Positions 10,467 to 21,542 of a DNA stretch of 64,000 bases are shown in pieces. Origin of the DNA: Halictus rubicundus. Taxonomy: Eukaryota > Arthropoda > Insecta > Hymenoptera > Halictidae. The position numbers were made by a program, and so were the translations under genes. Location of the stretch: positions 5,035,411-5,099,410 of the forward strand of contig NC_135161.1 in NCBI RefSeq assembly GCF_050948215.1, in the 5' to 3' direction. The notes beneath the pieces were generated by a model. The model searched no databases. It was given only the letters and a program-made list of their open reading frames with translations, and was not told where the DNA came from. The stretch's first letter is position 1. Each line of letters begins with the position of its first letter.

Positions 10467-11382
10467 AAGGGTGTCCCAAAATAACCTGACATTTTAATTT
10501 ATTAATAAAACGTATTTTTTTTTTAAAGTATGAATGTTTTTACTTTAAAATAACGTACAAACATGGAAGTTATGTGTGGAACACAATATCTGATAAATGG
10601 CCGCCTCGTCCCTGTTTGCAAACGTTCACTCTTTTGACGAAATTTTCGATAACAGTTTGGCATAATTACGGACTGATTTCAGTAATGCTGCGTCCAATTG
10701 CTTCCTTGAGCTCCGGAATGGTCTGTGGATCATTGGCATACATTTTTCCTTTCAGAAAACCCCAAAGAAAAAAGTCCAATGGCGTCAAATCACACGATCT
10801 TGGTGGCCAATTCACATCGCCGCGGCGCGAGATAACACGACCATGAAACTTCGTCTGCAATAACTGCATCGTTTCGCCCGCAGTGTGGCATCTTGTTGGA
10901 AGAATATGTCTTCCAAGTGCATGCAGTTCAATCGATTCCATAAAAAGTTGGTTATCATGTCACGATAACGAACACCAGTGACGGTAACCGCATTTCCAGC
11001 AGCATTCTCAAAAAAATACTCCCCAATCACTCCAACCCAAAATCCGCACCGAACAGTGACTCGTGGTGGACGCATGGGAAGCTGTTGAATCACTTGTGGA
11101 TTTTCGGTCCCCCAAATTCGTCATTCATCGCTGAAAATGATTTTGCGAGATGGTGCGTTACGACGACCAAAATCCGTGCGGACTTTTCGAACCGTCTCTG
11201 CAAAGTCTTCACCATTTTCGCAATGAATTTTCACAATTTCTATGCGTTGCTCGATCGCGTAATTCGCCACGACTAAACCTCAATACTTCCTGATGCCAGT
11301 TGTCAAAGATTAGTACTCTAGGTTCGGCACAGAAAAAGAATGGCGCGCAATTTAAAATGTCAGGTCATTTTGGGACACCCTT
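10467..11382 (-). mobile_element. mariner-like deletion derivative M, copy 1 (916 bp)
   Basis: Ends AAGGGTGTCCCAAAAT and its inverse ATTTTGGGACACCCTT, each flanked by TA (10465-10466 and 11383-11384). It holds a defective transposase on the minus strand. It is the same length class as copy 2 (920 bp) at 32351-33270, in the opposite orientation. Confidence 0.85.
10570..11270 (-). pseudogene. mariner-like transposase with internal deletion
   Basis: Reading on the minus strand from about 11270 gives an N-terminal helix-turn-helix region (YAIEQRIEIVKIHCENGEDF ... FGRRNAPSRK). It then jumps directly to IIFSDE, the first catalytic Asp motif, so the second half of the DNA-binding region is deleted. 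A stop follows SDE. The frame continues through PPRVTVRCGFWVG and FENAAGNAVTVTGVRYRDMI to FFQQD, the second Asp. A frameshift there moves the rest (HTAGETMQLLQTKFHGRVIS ... SCDLTPLDFFLWGFLKGKMY) to another frame. The C-terminus GRGGHLSDIVFHT is present to the stop at 10570. Spacing of the second and third Asp is about 41 residues. It is dead as a transposase, and the element must have been mobilised by an intact relative. Confidence 0.85.
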
Positions 11383-11384
11383 TA

Positions 11385-11432
11385 GAAAAACCGAGCCAAA
11401 GATCAATTTTCAAGTAGACTGAACAGATCCCC
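11385..11432 (-). repeat. flank shared with element M copy 2
   Basis: Bases here are the reverse complement of 32300-32349 (GATCTGTTCAGTCTACTTGA and CTTTGGCTCGGTTTTTC). The sequence lies outside the terminal repeat and its TA in both places. Confidence 0.85.
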
Positions 11433-11574
11433 ATTTCTATGCGTTGCTCGATCGTGTAATTCTCCACGACTAAACCTCAATACTTCCAGGTGCCAGTTGT
11501 CAAAGATTAGTACTCTATGTTCGCCCCAAAAATTGGCGCGGAATTTAAAATGTCAGGTTACTTTGGGACACCCT
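11433..11574 (-). mobile_element. terminal fragment of element M
   Basis: This repeats bases 11236-11384 almost exactly (TTTCTATGCGTTGCTCGATC, then TACTCTATGTTCG, ending GGGACACCCTTTA). It sits 49 bp downstream of the copy 1 end, so the 5' terminal 145 bp of the element is tandemly duplicated. Confidence 0.85.
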
Positions 11575-11579
11575 TTACA

Positions 11580-12450
11580 AGCTACAGAAATTCGTTCGAT
11601 GCATCATCGATTCCATAGTCGTGGGAATGGTCCTTAGCGAGGGTCGATGTTTCTAGAACAGGTTCGAGGCAGCTCCTTTCGTTTCCCGGTTTCGCAGACA
11701 GGAGTCAAAGATCGCTTCCTGCCAGGATGAGACGTACACCCCCGCGCGTTCCAGACTCGGTTTCCAATTAGTCTTCTGCTCGTCGATTTTCCAAACGTCG
11801 TGCCGGTTCAGGAAGTTCCATTCCACCGGTCGGATCGACAGGACGCGGAACGATCTAGAGTCTCGAGAGAATAGGCTCTCTCACTCTCTTTCTCTCTCTC
11901 TCTCTCTGGATCCCTCGGGTCCCGATAGTCGGCGCCTTGCGTTGGCGTGCCCGCCGACAGATAGGAGGAAGCTCCAGGTGTATCGGGCGTGGAAGTTACG
12001 AGTGGGTTTCTGTTTCCACGCGGACGGGTATCGGGTGAAGGGAACCGGAGAATAAATTATCTCCACGGCTCTGTAATGGAGGAAAGCACCTCTCTGCGAA
12101 CCGCGAACCGCGCGCCGCGGTTTCTCCGTTTTCTCTGAAACCGAACGAACTCGTACACCAACCCGTGCTTCGAGAACACGGGAAGATCGAGTTCCACGCT
12201 GATCTCCGTTCGACGCTCCAAGGAGACTGTCTACGATCTTTTTTAACCCTTCTGGGACAACTCTTTCGCGAGAAACTATCGGTAAAACCGCCGCGAATTC
12301 TGCCTAGACTCGCGCGTCGCCCGTGACGCGAGTAAGAAGAAGGCTACAAGTTGCTCGGTGTGGACGCAGCTTTAGTATCGCATCACTTCGACTTTTGTCA
12401 AAGCTTCCGAAGAGCCTCTCGAAGAGGCTTAAAATTTTCGGCTTTCTATA
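11580..12450. other. unique GC-rich DNA
   Basis: No gene recognised. It has a CT microsatellite at about 11880-11908. Confidence 0.45.
11880..11908. repeat. CT microsatellite
   Basis: CTCTCACTCTCTTTCTCTCT and on, imperfect dinucleotide run. Confidence 0.85.
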
Positions 12451-13610
12451 CAGGGTGTTTGGTAAATCGTGGTACAACCGACAAGGAGATGATTCCTCGC
12501 ATAAAATCTAGTCGAAAATGAGGAATATAGTTTTTCCATACGGGGCTTCGTTTTCGAGAAAATCGAGTTTGAAAATTTGCGAATTCCAATATACAGGGTG
12601 TTTGGAAAATTGTGGTACAACCGACAAGGAGATGATTCCTCGCATAAACTCTAGCCGAAAATGAGGAATAGAGTTTTTTTCATACGGGGCTTCATTTTCG
12701 AGAAAATCGGGTTTGAAAATTCGCGAATTCCAATATACAGGGTGTTTGGGAAATTGTGGTACAACCGACAAGGAGATGATTCCTCGCATACAATCTAGTT
12801 GAAAATGAGGAATATTGATTTTTCATAAGGAGCTTCATTTTCCAGAAAATCGAGTTTGAAAACTCGAGAATTCCAATATACAGGGTGTTTGGTAAATCGT
12901 GGTACAACCGGCAAGGGGATGATTCCTCGCATAAAATCTAGTCGAAAATGAGGAATATAGTTTTTTCATACGGGGCTTCATTTTCGAGAAAATTGAGTTT
13001 GAAAATTTGTGAATTCCAATATATGTACAGGGTGTTTGGGAAATTGTGTTACAACCGGCAAGGAGATGATTCCTCGCATAAAATCTAGTTGAAAATGAGG
13101 AATATTGATTTTTCATACGGAGCTTCATTTTCCAGAAAATCGAGTTTGAAAACTCGAGAATTCCAATATACAGGGTGTTTGGTAAATCGTGGTACAACCG
13201 GCAAGGGGATGATTCCTCGCATAAAATCTAGTCGAAAATGAGGAATATAGTTTTTTCATACGGGGCTTCATTTTCCGAGAAAATTGAGTTTGAAAATTTT
13301 CGAATTCCAATATATGTACAGGGTGTTTGGGAAATTGTGGTACAACCGGCAAGGGGATGATTCCTCGCATAAAATCTAGTCGAAAATGAGGAATATAGTT
13401 TTTTCATACGGGGCTCCATTTTCGAGAAAATCGAGTTTGAAAATTTGCGAATTCCAATATACAGGGTGTTTGGTAAATCGTAGTACAACCGGCAAGGGGA
13501 TGATCCCTCGCATAAAATCTAGTCGAAAATGAGGAATATAGTTTTTTCATACGGGGCTTCATTTTCGAGAAAATCGAGTTTGAAAATTCGCGAATTCGGA
13601 AATTCCAATA
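12451..13610 (+). repeat. 143-bp tandem satellite, 8 units
   Basis: Units begin CAGGGTGTTTGG at 12451, 12594, 12738, 12881, 13028, 13171, 13319 and 13462, a period of 143-148 bp. Each contains GGCAAGGGGATGATTCCTCG, AAAATCTAGTCGAAAATGAG and TTTTCGAGAAAATCGAGTTT. From unit 4 on, two variants alternate: GGTAAATCGTGG, and GGGAAATTGTGG with an ATATGTA insertion before it. That is a dimeric higher-order repeat. The minus strand keeps open frames across units (SFSTRFYARNH), which I take as chance. Confidence 0.95.
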
Positions 13611-13611
13611 C

Positions 13612-13812
13612 ACAGTCATTTCTCGATATATGTCGCAAATACTTGGCTGATAAAAGTCGAGGATCGAGAGGCCTCGGACGCCGAGTAGTGTAAACATAAT
13701 ACGGGTGGGGTACGACGTTCACGCGGATGAAAGAATAGTAGTATCTCCTGGACGATATATGTCGCTGGCAAGACCCTTCTTGTTGACAAATATCGAGAAA
13801 ACACTGTACGTA
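13612..13812. repeat. 145-bp family, dispersed copies in opposite orientations
   Basis: It starts CACAGTCATTTCTCGATATA and ends near TATCGAGAAAACACTGTAC, so the terminal motif CAGTG..TTCTCGATATATGTC is seen at both ends as an inverted repeat. This is the best view of the family as a TIR element. Confidence 0.7.
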
Positions 13813-14190
13813 TACGGACTCCTTCTAGAAAGCAAGGGGATAAGTCTCGTTGAGGACAGACGGGCTCCGTCGCGAGATAATTGCCGGCTTCCTTTTGAAG
13901 CGGCGCGGTGTGTCGCGCGCAGGATCCTCCGATAATGACTTAATCGTTCCTTTCCCAGGTGAAACGTCCCTTTCGGGATCCGCGATTGTTCCGTGGCGTT
14001 GCGCAACAGTCGCGAGCAATTACTCGCGTCGCCAGACCGCGAACTGGCACGTGTGAATCGAACCTGGTAAACAAGAGACTGTCGCGCGACCGATCGCCTG
14101 TTTCGCCAAGAAAATCGCAGATTCTTGCTGCAGCTTTCCCCTAATCGGGCAACCTGCGCCTGATCATCGGCCAATTTTCCCCGGAGAACA
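13813..14190. other. unique GC-rich stretch
   Basis: Nothing recognised; open frames overlap on both strands. Confidence 0.4.
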
Positions 14191-14194
14191 TTTA

Positions 14195-14460
14195 CAGTGG
14201 TTTCCCGATATATGTCAACAGCACGTGTCTTGCCAGCGACGCATATCGTCCAGGAGATACTATTCCTTGATCCACTTCTGAAAGTAGTACTAGTTCTGTG
14301 ACTTTTATCAGCCAGATATTTGCGACATATATCGAGAAAAGACTCTACAGTGAATTCCTGATATATGGCAGCAACACGGGTCTTCATGTAGTTTATTCTG
14401 CAGGAGTTTACTCTTTAATCCGCGCCGAGGCCTCGGTCGCCGAGAAGTGTAAATACAGTC
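14195..14460. repeat. 145-bp family, two adjacent copies
   Basis: ACAGTGGTTTCCCGATATAT begins one copy at 14195, and ACAGTGAATTCCTGATATAT begins another at 14348. Words such as GACATATATCGAGAAAAGAC lie between them. Confidence 0.7.
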
Positions 14461-14584
14461 ATCCTATATTTTATTAGTCAAAGTCACGCCAGCAATGCTG
14501 TCGACGAGATCCTACTATTCTTTGTATTATGTTGCACTCCTCGGCGGCCGAGGTCTCTCAAGCTTCTTGGCCTCTAACAAGGTA

Positions 14585-15443
14585 CAGTAAAAATTCTACT
14601 GAAGTCACTCTTTTGGTTCTTTTTCAGTGACTTCTGTAGGGAACGTCGGAGGTACTCGCCGGCGTCGCGTTTGAAATACGATGTTGTACGGAGGTGCTGA
14701 CAGCGAAACTCGAGAACCGTCGCGGTCACCACATTGTCGGGTATATCGGTGTGAGACCCGAAGACCACTACTAATCCAATTACAAAACTTCTTTATTTTT
14801 CGTTATATTTTTATGAAACTTTTACCAACATATTCGTGGCATTTTTCTGATTAAAATGATACCAAATATGATATAATTCCGATGTTATTTACTTGTGTAA
14901 CAAGCGATAAAAGTTTCGAACGCAGAGGAGGACAGCGTATGGGAAAGAAAGAGACGCAGAGAGTCGAAGCGTTCGGAAAAGATCAAAGACTGGCGTGAGC
15001 GCAGGCTTTTAAATGAAAAATTTAACTTTTTTATTATTAATTATTTTTTTATGAGAATTTCACCAATATATTTGTGGCATTATTCTGGTTAAAATGATAC
15101 CAAACGCGATATAATTTGGATCACATTTACACTAATTTTCCGTCAATGTAATTGTTATGGAAAGTAACTTTCATCGTTCATTATACAGGTAAATATTATC
15201 GGAATTATATAATATTTGGTATCATTTTAATCAGAAAAATGCCACGAATATGTTGGTAAAAGTTTCATAAAAAAATAATGAAAAATAAAGAAGTTTTGTA
15301 ATTGGATTAGTAGTGGTCTTCGGGTCTCACACCGATATACCCGACAATGTGGTGACCGCGACACGACGGTTCTTGAGTGGTATGAGGTGTTCGAGTGTCA
15401 TAAGTAGGGAACGTCGGCAGTGACTTCAGTAGAATTTTTACTG
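14585..15443. mobile_element. 859-bp inverted-repeat element (TA target)
   Basis: Ends CAGTAAAAATTCTACTGAAG and its inverse CTTCAGTAGAATTTTTACTG are perfect, with TA outside (14583-14584, 15444-15445). The arms extend about 260-300 bp (CCCGAAGACCACTACTAATC and ACCAACATATTCGTGGCATT recur inverted). A third, diverged copy of the arm end lies in the centre near 15045-15125. No transposase is present, so it is a fold-back MITE. Confidence 0.85.
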
Positions 15444-15445
15444 TA

Positions 15446-16115
15446 CACCCCGCAGAAGTGGGGATAATTCCGAGACATTTACCACCCAGACCTCGGCGAC
15501 ATATATCGCGAATTCACTGTACTATCCTTTGATCCACGCCAAACGTAGAAAAGGACAGCTAGAGACCTCGGTTCGTGGCTCCTCACGGGGTATACCACGC
15601 AGAAGTGGGGATAATTCCGCGACATTTATCATTCAGACCTCGGCGACATATATCGCGAATACACCGTTCCATTCTTTGATTCACGCCGAGCGTAGAAAAG
15701 AGCAGCGAAACTCTAGAGGCCTCGGTTCGTGGCTCCCCACGAGGTATACCCCGCAGAAGTGGGGATAATTCCGCGACATTTATCATTCAGACCTCGGCGA
15801 CATATATCGCGAATACACCGTTCCATTCCTTGATCCACGCTGAACGTAGAAAAGGACAGTAAAGACCTTGGTTCATGGCTCCTGACGGGGTATACCCCGC
15901 GGCAGTGGGGATAATTCCGCGACATTTATCGTCCAGACCTCGGCGACATATATCGCGAATTCACTGTACTATCCTTTGATCCACGCCGAACGTAGAAAAG
16001 GACAGCTAGAGACCTCGGTTCGCGGCTCCTCACGGAGTATACCCTGCAGAAGTGGGGATAATTCCGAGACATTTATCATCCAGACCTCGGCGACATATAT
16101 CGCGAATTTATTGTA
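15446..16115 (-). repeat. 145-bp tandem array, minus orientation
   Basis: GACATATATCGCGAAT recurs at 15498, 15644, 15799, 15944 and 16091, giving about five units of 145-155 bp. Each holds AAGTGGGGATAATTCCG, CAGACCTCGGCGACATATAT and the AACGTAGAAAAGGACAG block. Confidence 0.95.
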
Positions 16116-17461
16116 CTCCGAATAACTGCCATCGATAGATAGAGGGTAGTAAAATTGCGAACAACTGGGCGATGGTCACCCGGTGCCAACCCGGAGTTGC
16201 TCAAGACTGATTATAATAATCATGCAGGAGATCTGCAGGATCAGCAATTTGTCGAAAGTAATCCCGTTGGTTCGGGTGACTCTGGAGTCGAAGGACGCGG
16301 GAGAGATCGATGCCGCGGAGGATAGATCTCGATGCGACTCAGAGTTGACGTAAGCTTGCGACATCCCGGGCGCCGCGCGCCGTTTGCAACCAATGCAAAT
16401 GCAGATGAGAATGCAAATGCGCGAGAGCGAGGGAAAGACGGATCAGTCACGAGAGAACGATCCGTCTTAGGAACCTGATTCGACACAGTGGAAACGGAAT
16501 CGATTAGACGAGCGACCCGCGACGCGGATAATCAAGACGTAACCGAGAGACTCGATCTCGCGGCGAAACCGGTCTCCTCGGAGACAAAAGAAGACCGGGG
16601 ACAGCCGTCGAACCACTTCTAATGGGCGCCGAGGATCGCTCGGGACTTATACGGCCGAGCCGGATTGTCCAGATAAAAGCCTGACCGCGAGAGAAAGAGA
16701 GACAGAGGGAGACAGAGTGGAGAGCCTTTACGCAACCGGTCCCCAGACTCTCCATAATAGACGAACTTTACGTGAAATTAACTAATTGGCCAATTACGCC
16801 TCTGCCCCCGGCCGATTCATCGAGTAATCGATCCTCTTTCCGGTGAAATCGTCGATTCATCCCCCACCACGGTGACAACAGACCAACATGGTAGCCTTGT
16901 TTGGAGAATTGCCGATCTTAAACACGACTTAACGATCCGGACGACAAATTGATCTTAACTTTGTCGCGACCCGGCGAAGAATACTTGAACCGTTCGTCTA
17001 AACTGTCGATCCACCGACGTCATCGATCCTATCTCCGGGGGTAAACGTCGATCGCGAGACGGTACCCTTGTCTGAGCAAACGTGCCGATCCGAACGGGCC
17101 CTAAAAGAATACGATTTCGAAATAACCGAGCAACGCAACCTGTGTGCAACCTGCACACTCGCCTCGAACACGAGACACGGCGATTCTTATCAGCGGCGGT
17201 GCACAGGATCGATCGGCATCCAGGGTGCCGCGGTGGCTCTACACACCTTGCCTTATCACGAATAGACAGATAAGAGTCAATGCTCCGTAAAAGAGGCGGC
17301 GGGTATAAATATAGGTGTGGGTGGATGTAGACGACCGGTGTGTATCAATGCCGTGAGAGCCATCGACTCTGCGTTTCACGTCCATTTTTCTCGTCGAAGT
17401 GTGTGCCGACTATGCTCCACACTATCGGCTAGAAAAATTACACGCGCAAACACCATTCGAT
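16116..17461. other. unique CpG-rich island between opposed arrays
   Basis: This 1.35-kb segment has no repeat copies. I recognise no protein. A TATAAATA box lies at about 17304 (see separate entry). Confidence 0.45.
17304..17311 (+). promoter_or_regulatory. candidate TATA box
   Basis: GGGTATAAATATAGG is a good match to an insect TATA element, inside an otherwise unique GC-rich segment. No initiator or downstream reading frame confirms it, so chance is possible. Confidence 0.2.
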
Positions 17462-18365
17462 TGCAGTGTTTACTCTATATATGTCCGAAATGCCTAGCCG
17501 ATAACAGTCCCAGAACTATATCACCACGGCCGCGGGGTATATATCCCGTGAGGAGCCATTAATCTAGGCCTCCATCGTCCTTTTCTACGTTCAGCGTGGA
17601 TTAAAAAATAGTACAGTGTTTCGGGATATATGTCGCCGAAATCTGGATGATAAATGTCGCGGAATTATGCCGCGGGGTATACCCCGTCAGGAGCCATGAA
17701 CCGAGGCCAGTACTGTCTTTTTTTACGCTCAGCGTGGATCAAAAAATAGTACAGTGTTTCCCGATATATGTCGCCGAGGTCTGGATGATAAATGTCGCGG
17801 AATTATCCCCACTGCCGCGGAGTATACCCGGTCAGGAGCCATGAATCGAGGTCTCTACTGTCCTTTTCTACGTTCAGCGTGGATCAAAGAATAGTACAGT
17901 GTTTCGCGATATATGTCGCCGAAATCTGGATCATAAATGTCGCGGAATTATCCCCACTGCCGCGGAGTATACTCGGTCAGGAGCCATGAAACGAGGTCTT
18001 TACTGTCCTTTTCTACGTTCAGCGTGGATCAAAGAATAGTACAGTGTTTCCCGATATATGACGCCGAAGTCTGGATGATAAATGTCGCGGAATTATCCCC
18101 ACTGCCGCGTTGTATACCCGATCAGGAGTCATGAATCGAGGTCTCTACTGTCCGTTTCTACGTTCAGTGTGGATCAAAAAATAGTACAGTGTTTCCCGAT
18201 ATATGACGCCGAAATCTGGATGATAAATGTCGCGGAATTATCCCCGCTGTCGTGGGGTTTACCCGGTGAGGAGCCATTAACCGAGGCCTCTACTGTCCTT
18301 TTTTATGTTCAGTGTGGATCAAAAAATAGTATCTCCTGGCAGATATATGTCCCTGGCTAGACCCG
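17462..18365 (+). repeat. 145-bp tandem array, plus orientation
   Basis: The GATATATG anchor recurs at about 17475, 17625, 17763, 17908, 18053, 18198 and 18342. Four middle intervals are 145, 145, 145 and 144 bp, and one is 138 because a 7-bp stretch is lost. Each unit runs ATAGTACAGTGTTTCCCGAT, GGATGATAAATGTCGCGGAA, a CCGCGGGGTATACC block and TTCTACGTTCAGCGTGGATC. It is inverted relative to the array at 15.4-16.1 kb. Confidence 0.95.
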
Positions 18366-18399
18366 TGTTTTGGACATACACTCTTTAAAAACAAATAAC

Positions 18400-19530
18400 A
18401 TTTTTCAAGTCGGACCACACGGCTTGAGTTTGTTGGAGACGTTAGAAGGATTTATTTACTAAGCAATGCATGAGATATATCTATCTTAAAAATTGCTATT
18501 GGTCGCAATTGCGCGGAAAAAACTGGAGGGATTTTTAAGTTTCTTGTATTGTAGAGGAGCAAACGCTTCGAGATCGCAATGGGAGACAATTTTTCGTGCA
18601 CAGCGGGGCAAAGGGTTGATCGGATTCGCGAATCGTCGTGGAAGTTGCAGGGACAAAGGGACAAAAAAAAAATGATGTGTGTGTTGAACCGATTTAACAC
18701 CCCCATTCCTAGACGAGGGTCGGGCCTCGGACGGGCTTCGCAGCGTGACGCGCACGAAGCCCCGAGCGGAGCAGAGAGCGCAGCCGAAGCGCAGAAAAGC
18801 CGAAGCCGAACAGTCCACCCTTTCGTGTCCACGGGGGACATCCAGGAGAACATTATAGGGGGGTGAGTAACCCCATACCGAGGCGCGGGGGTGGACGGAA
18901 ACGGCGTCTCGGTAACGCGACGCCCTTCGATCCACGTGGAGGCCCGAGCAACGGCTAGGACACGACTCGTTTTACACGTGGCGCGACCAGCATGACAACG
19001 AAAAAAGATTCACATCAGACAAGAAGACGAACAAGAGGAGGAGGGAGGATCAGGCGACGCGACGCATACTTCGTTACACTTCGATCCACGTGGATCGATC
19101 TGTCTGGCCAAGGGCTCGATGCCAGGAAGTGGTCACACCGCTGTGCAACTCGCTTATGGCAGAGCGAACACAGCGACCAGAACGCGTCAATTCTGCTCGA
19201 GGCGGTAGCGAACCGAGTCTGGTCGGCTTTCATTAGGAGCTTGGCTTTTAGATTTTAGGCGAACTTTTATTTTCTATCGATTTGGTCTTCCGCGATTTTG
19301 TGTCAGCAAAGTATGCTTAGAAAAATTCAGGAACGAATTCCTGTGATCGATTGCGGATTTGATGGATTTATAGTTGGTCCGATTTCGTATAGTTAAGATA
19401 TTAAAAGTATTTGAGAATGTGAACACGCTAGTTTCAACTTTTCAAAGTTATTAAAGAGAAAGCGGAGCCGGCTGCCGTTTCTTGCAATCGATGCAGATCA
19501 TTTTGCACAAAGATCCCCGCACTCTACAGA
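18400..19530. other. unique DNA, nothing recognised
   Basis: GC-rich in the middle (18700-19200), with overlapping open frames on both strands and no recognisable domain. Confidence 0.4.
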
Positions 19531-19532
19531 TC

Positions 19533-20450
19533 ACTAGGGTCTTTATGCAAAATAAACATTTTCTATCTGAATTGCAACAGACTGGAGTGAAATAGAAATT
19601 TATTTTCTTTCCTAATATGTTTAATAGGTTGAAAGTAATGTAACAGTATTTTAAAATTATTCTAATGTTTCTACTGTTCTTAAATACGCCTACCCATTTA
19701 TATCATAAATTCATAAAATCCACAGTCAACAAAAAAAAAAAACCAACAACCCTTGTCGAAGAAGTCTGCCGTCTCCCTTGTCTAATAAGCCTACCCATTT
19801 TGTAACACTATTTCAAAATTGTTCTAATATTTTTACTGCTTTAAAATACGCCTACCCATTTTGTAACAGTATTTTAAAATTGTTCTAATATTTTTACTGC
19901 TTTAAAACACACCTACCCATTTTGTAACAGTATTTTAAAATTATTCTAATATTTTTACTGCTTTAAAATACGCCTACCCATTTTGTAACAGTATTTTAAA
20001 ATTATTCTAATATTTTTACTGCTTTAAAATACGCCTACCCATTTTGTAACAGTATTTTAACATTTTTCTAATGTTTTCACTGTTTTAAAATACACCTACT
20101 CATTTTGTAACAGTATTAAAAAAAAACCAACAACCCTTGTCGAAGAGTCTGCCGTCTCCCTTGTCTAATACGCCTACCCATTTTGTAACACTATTTCAAA
20201 ATTGTTCTAATATTTTTACTGTTTTAAAACACACCTACCCATTTTGTAACAGTATTTCAAAATTGTTCTAATATTTTTACTGCTTTAAAACACGCCTACC
20301 CATTTTGTAACAGTATTTCAAAATTGTTCTAATATTTTTACTGCTTTAAAACACACCTACTCATTTTGTAACAGTCTTTTAAAATTTATCCAATGTTTTT
20401 ACCGTTCTAAAATACGCCTACCCATTGTTGTCATAAATGCATAAAATCCC
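19533..20450. mobile_element. GACTG-end MITE expanded by a 61-bp array
   Basis: The left side carries GTCTTTATGCAAAATAAAC and the right side CATAAATGCATAAAATCCCC then GGTCTA, the same terminal words as the 356-bp element at 2470-2825. The first bases of the left end are degraded. The extra length is the tandem array listed next. Confidence 0.65.
19660..20435 (+). repeat. 61-bp tandem array in two blocks
   Basis: CCTACCCATTTTGTAACAG recurs every 61 bp at 19790, 19851, 19912, 19973 and 20034, and again from about 20170 at 20230, 20291 and 20352. The blocks are separated by CAACAACCCTTGTCGAAGA and GTCTGCCGTCTCCCTTGTCT. That spacer also precedes the first block, so block plus spacer repeats at about 380 bp. 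Confidence 0.95.
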
Positions 20451-20459
20451 CGGTCTACT

Positions 20460-20969
20460 AATCACCGTCAACCCTTTTTTAAGAAATCTGCTGTCCCCCT
20501 TTGCTAGGATGAAGACCGAACCGAAGACAAACTAGAAGAGGAATACATATCCACAGCACCACGCAGTCCGCCTGAGAATCTCGCAATGGACTCTGGTCTC
20601 GAAACTAGGCTCTCGAGAAAGCGTTTAGGCAACAAAAGAACTTTCAGACGAGAGAGGCGTGACAAGCCTCGTTCGCACCTGCGCGAGACAATGAAACGCG
20701 AACGAAGCCCGAGTCGCTGAAGACTACTCCCAGAGAACAGGGCAAAGGGTCGAAGTGTCCTGACCTAACCGAACATCGTCTTCGAGAGGCCACGGGACGG
20801 CTGCCAACTAGAAAACCGCTGAGCCAGATCTCGAGCACACTGCCAACAGGGTTCAATTTCGCGAACGATGCTCTCCTCCATGGTGAAGTAATCAAGAAAA
20901 TGGAAGACCGGCGGCTCTGCTCTGCGAATGCCGATCGATCGACAATCTACGGAGCAGAAGCGATTGTTC
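20460..20969. other. unique DNA
   Basis: No gene recognised. Short frames on both strands are without features. Confidence 0.4.
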
Positions 20970-20973
20970 TTAA

Positions 20974-21473
20974 CCCTTAACGGTCCGGAAGTATTTCAAG
21001 TTTACTTCCCACCGGGTCCAAGCTATTTTTCATACGAAGAGAAACTGTGGACTCAACATTTTTATATCAAGTACAGAAAGGAAGATATTTATATTTTAGT
21101 GAAAATTTATTAATACAGTGAATTCTCATTACGAGTCAGTGCCAATCTTACAATTTGGAGTCGGTGGAAGTAGCCACACATTGTATCGGAGAAAGACATT
21201 TTCTCGGCCTTCTTGTCACTACCGGTTAATAGTCATAGGCCTATGACTTATAGACGGATGTGACTCTTAGGTTTCCAGCGAGCCCTGTGTATTTCAAATG
21301 CGACGCTCGACGAGAACCTCCGATTTCGTATAAGAGTCAGTCACCAGACCCGAGCAACTGACTAGTAACGAGAATTCACTCTATTCCGAGTAATTGGATA
21401 ACAAGATGATGTAAATTTGATTTTTGCCGACATATACGCGGCATTGGACCCAGTAGCATTGGTCCGTTAAGGG
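20974..21473. mobile_element. TTAA MITE with nested element
   Basis: TTAA at 20970-20973 and 21474-21477. The inverted ends CCCTTAACGGTCC and CCCTTAACGGACC differ at one base. Removing the nested element leaves about 232 bp. Confidence 0.85.
21116..21381. mobile_element. TA-flanked MITE (CAGTGAATTC ends)
   Basis: CAGTGAATTCTCATTACGAG and the complement of the right end GAGTGAATTCTCGTTACTAG are inverted repeats of about 24 bp, with TA outside (21114-21115, 21382-21383). It is nested in the TTAA element. Relatives are at 29480-29767 and 54330-54430. Confidence 0.8.
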
Positions 21474-21489
21474 TTAATTCTCTCTTTTT

Positions 21490-21493
21490 CGCC

Positions 21494-21536
<43 letters not shown>

Positions 21537-21542
21537 TGTCTC
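21490..21542. repeat. CT microsatellite
   Basis: Dominated by a run of about 15 CT units at 21502-21531. Confidence 0.9.

Noticed and set aside
12429..13697. Series of minus-strand frames with SFSTRFYARNH
   Set aside because: They simply follow the 143-bp satellite unit.
13719..14387. 222-codon frame on the minus strand
   Set aside because: It crosses several 145-bp family copies and unique DNA without any protein feature.
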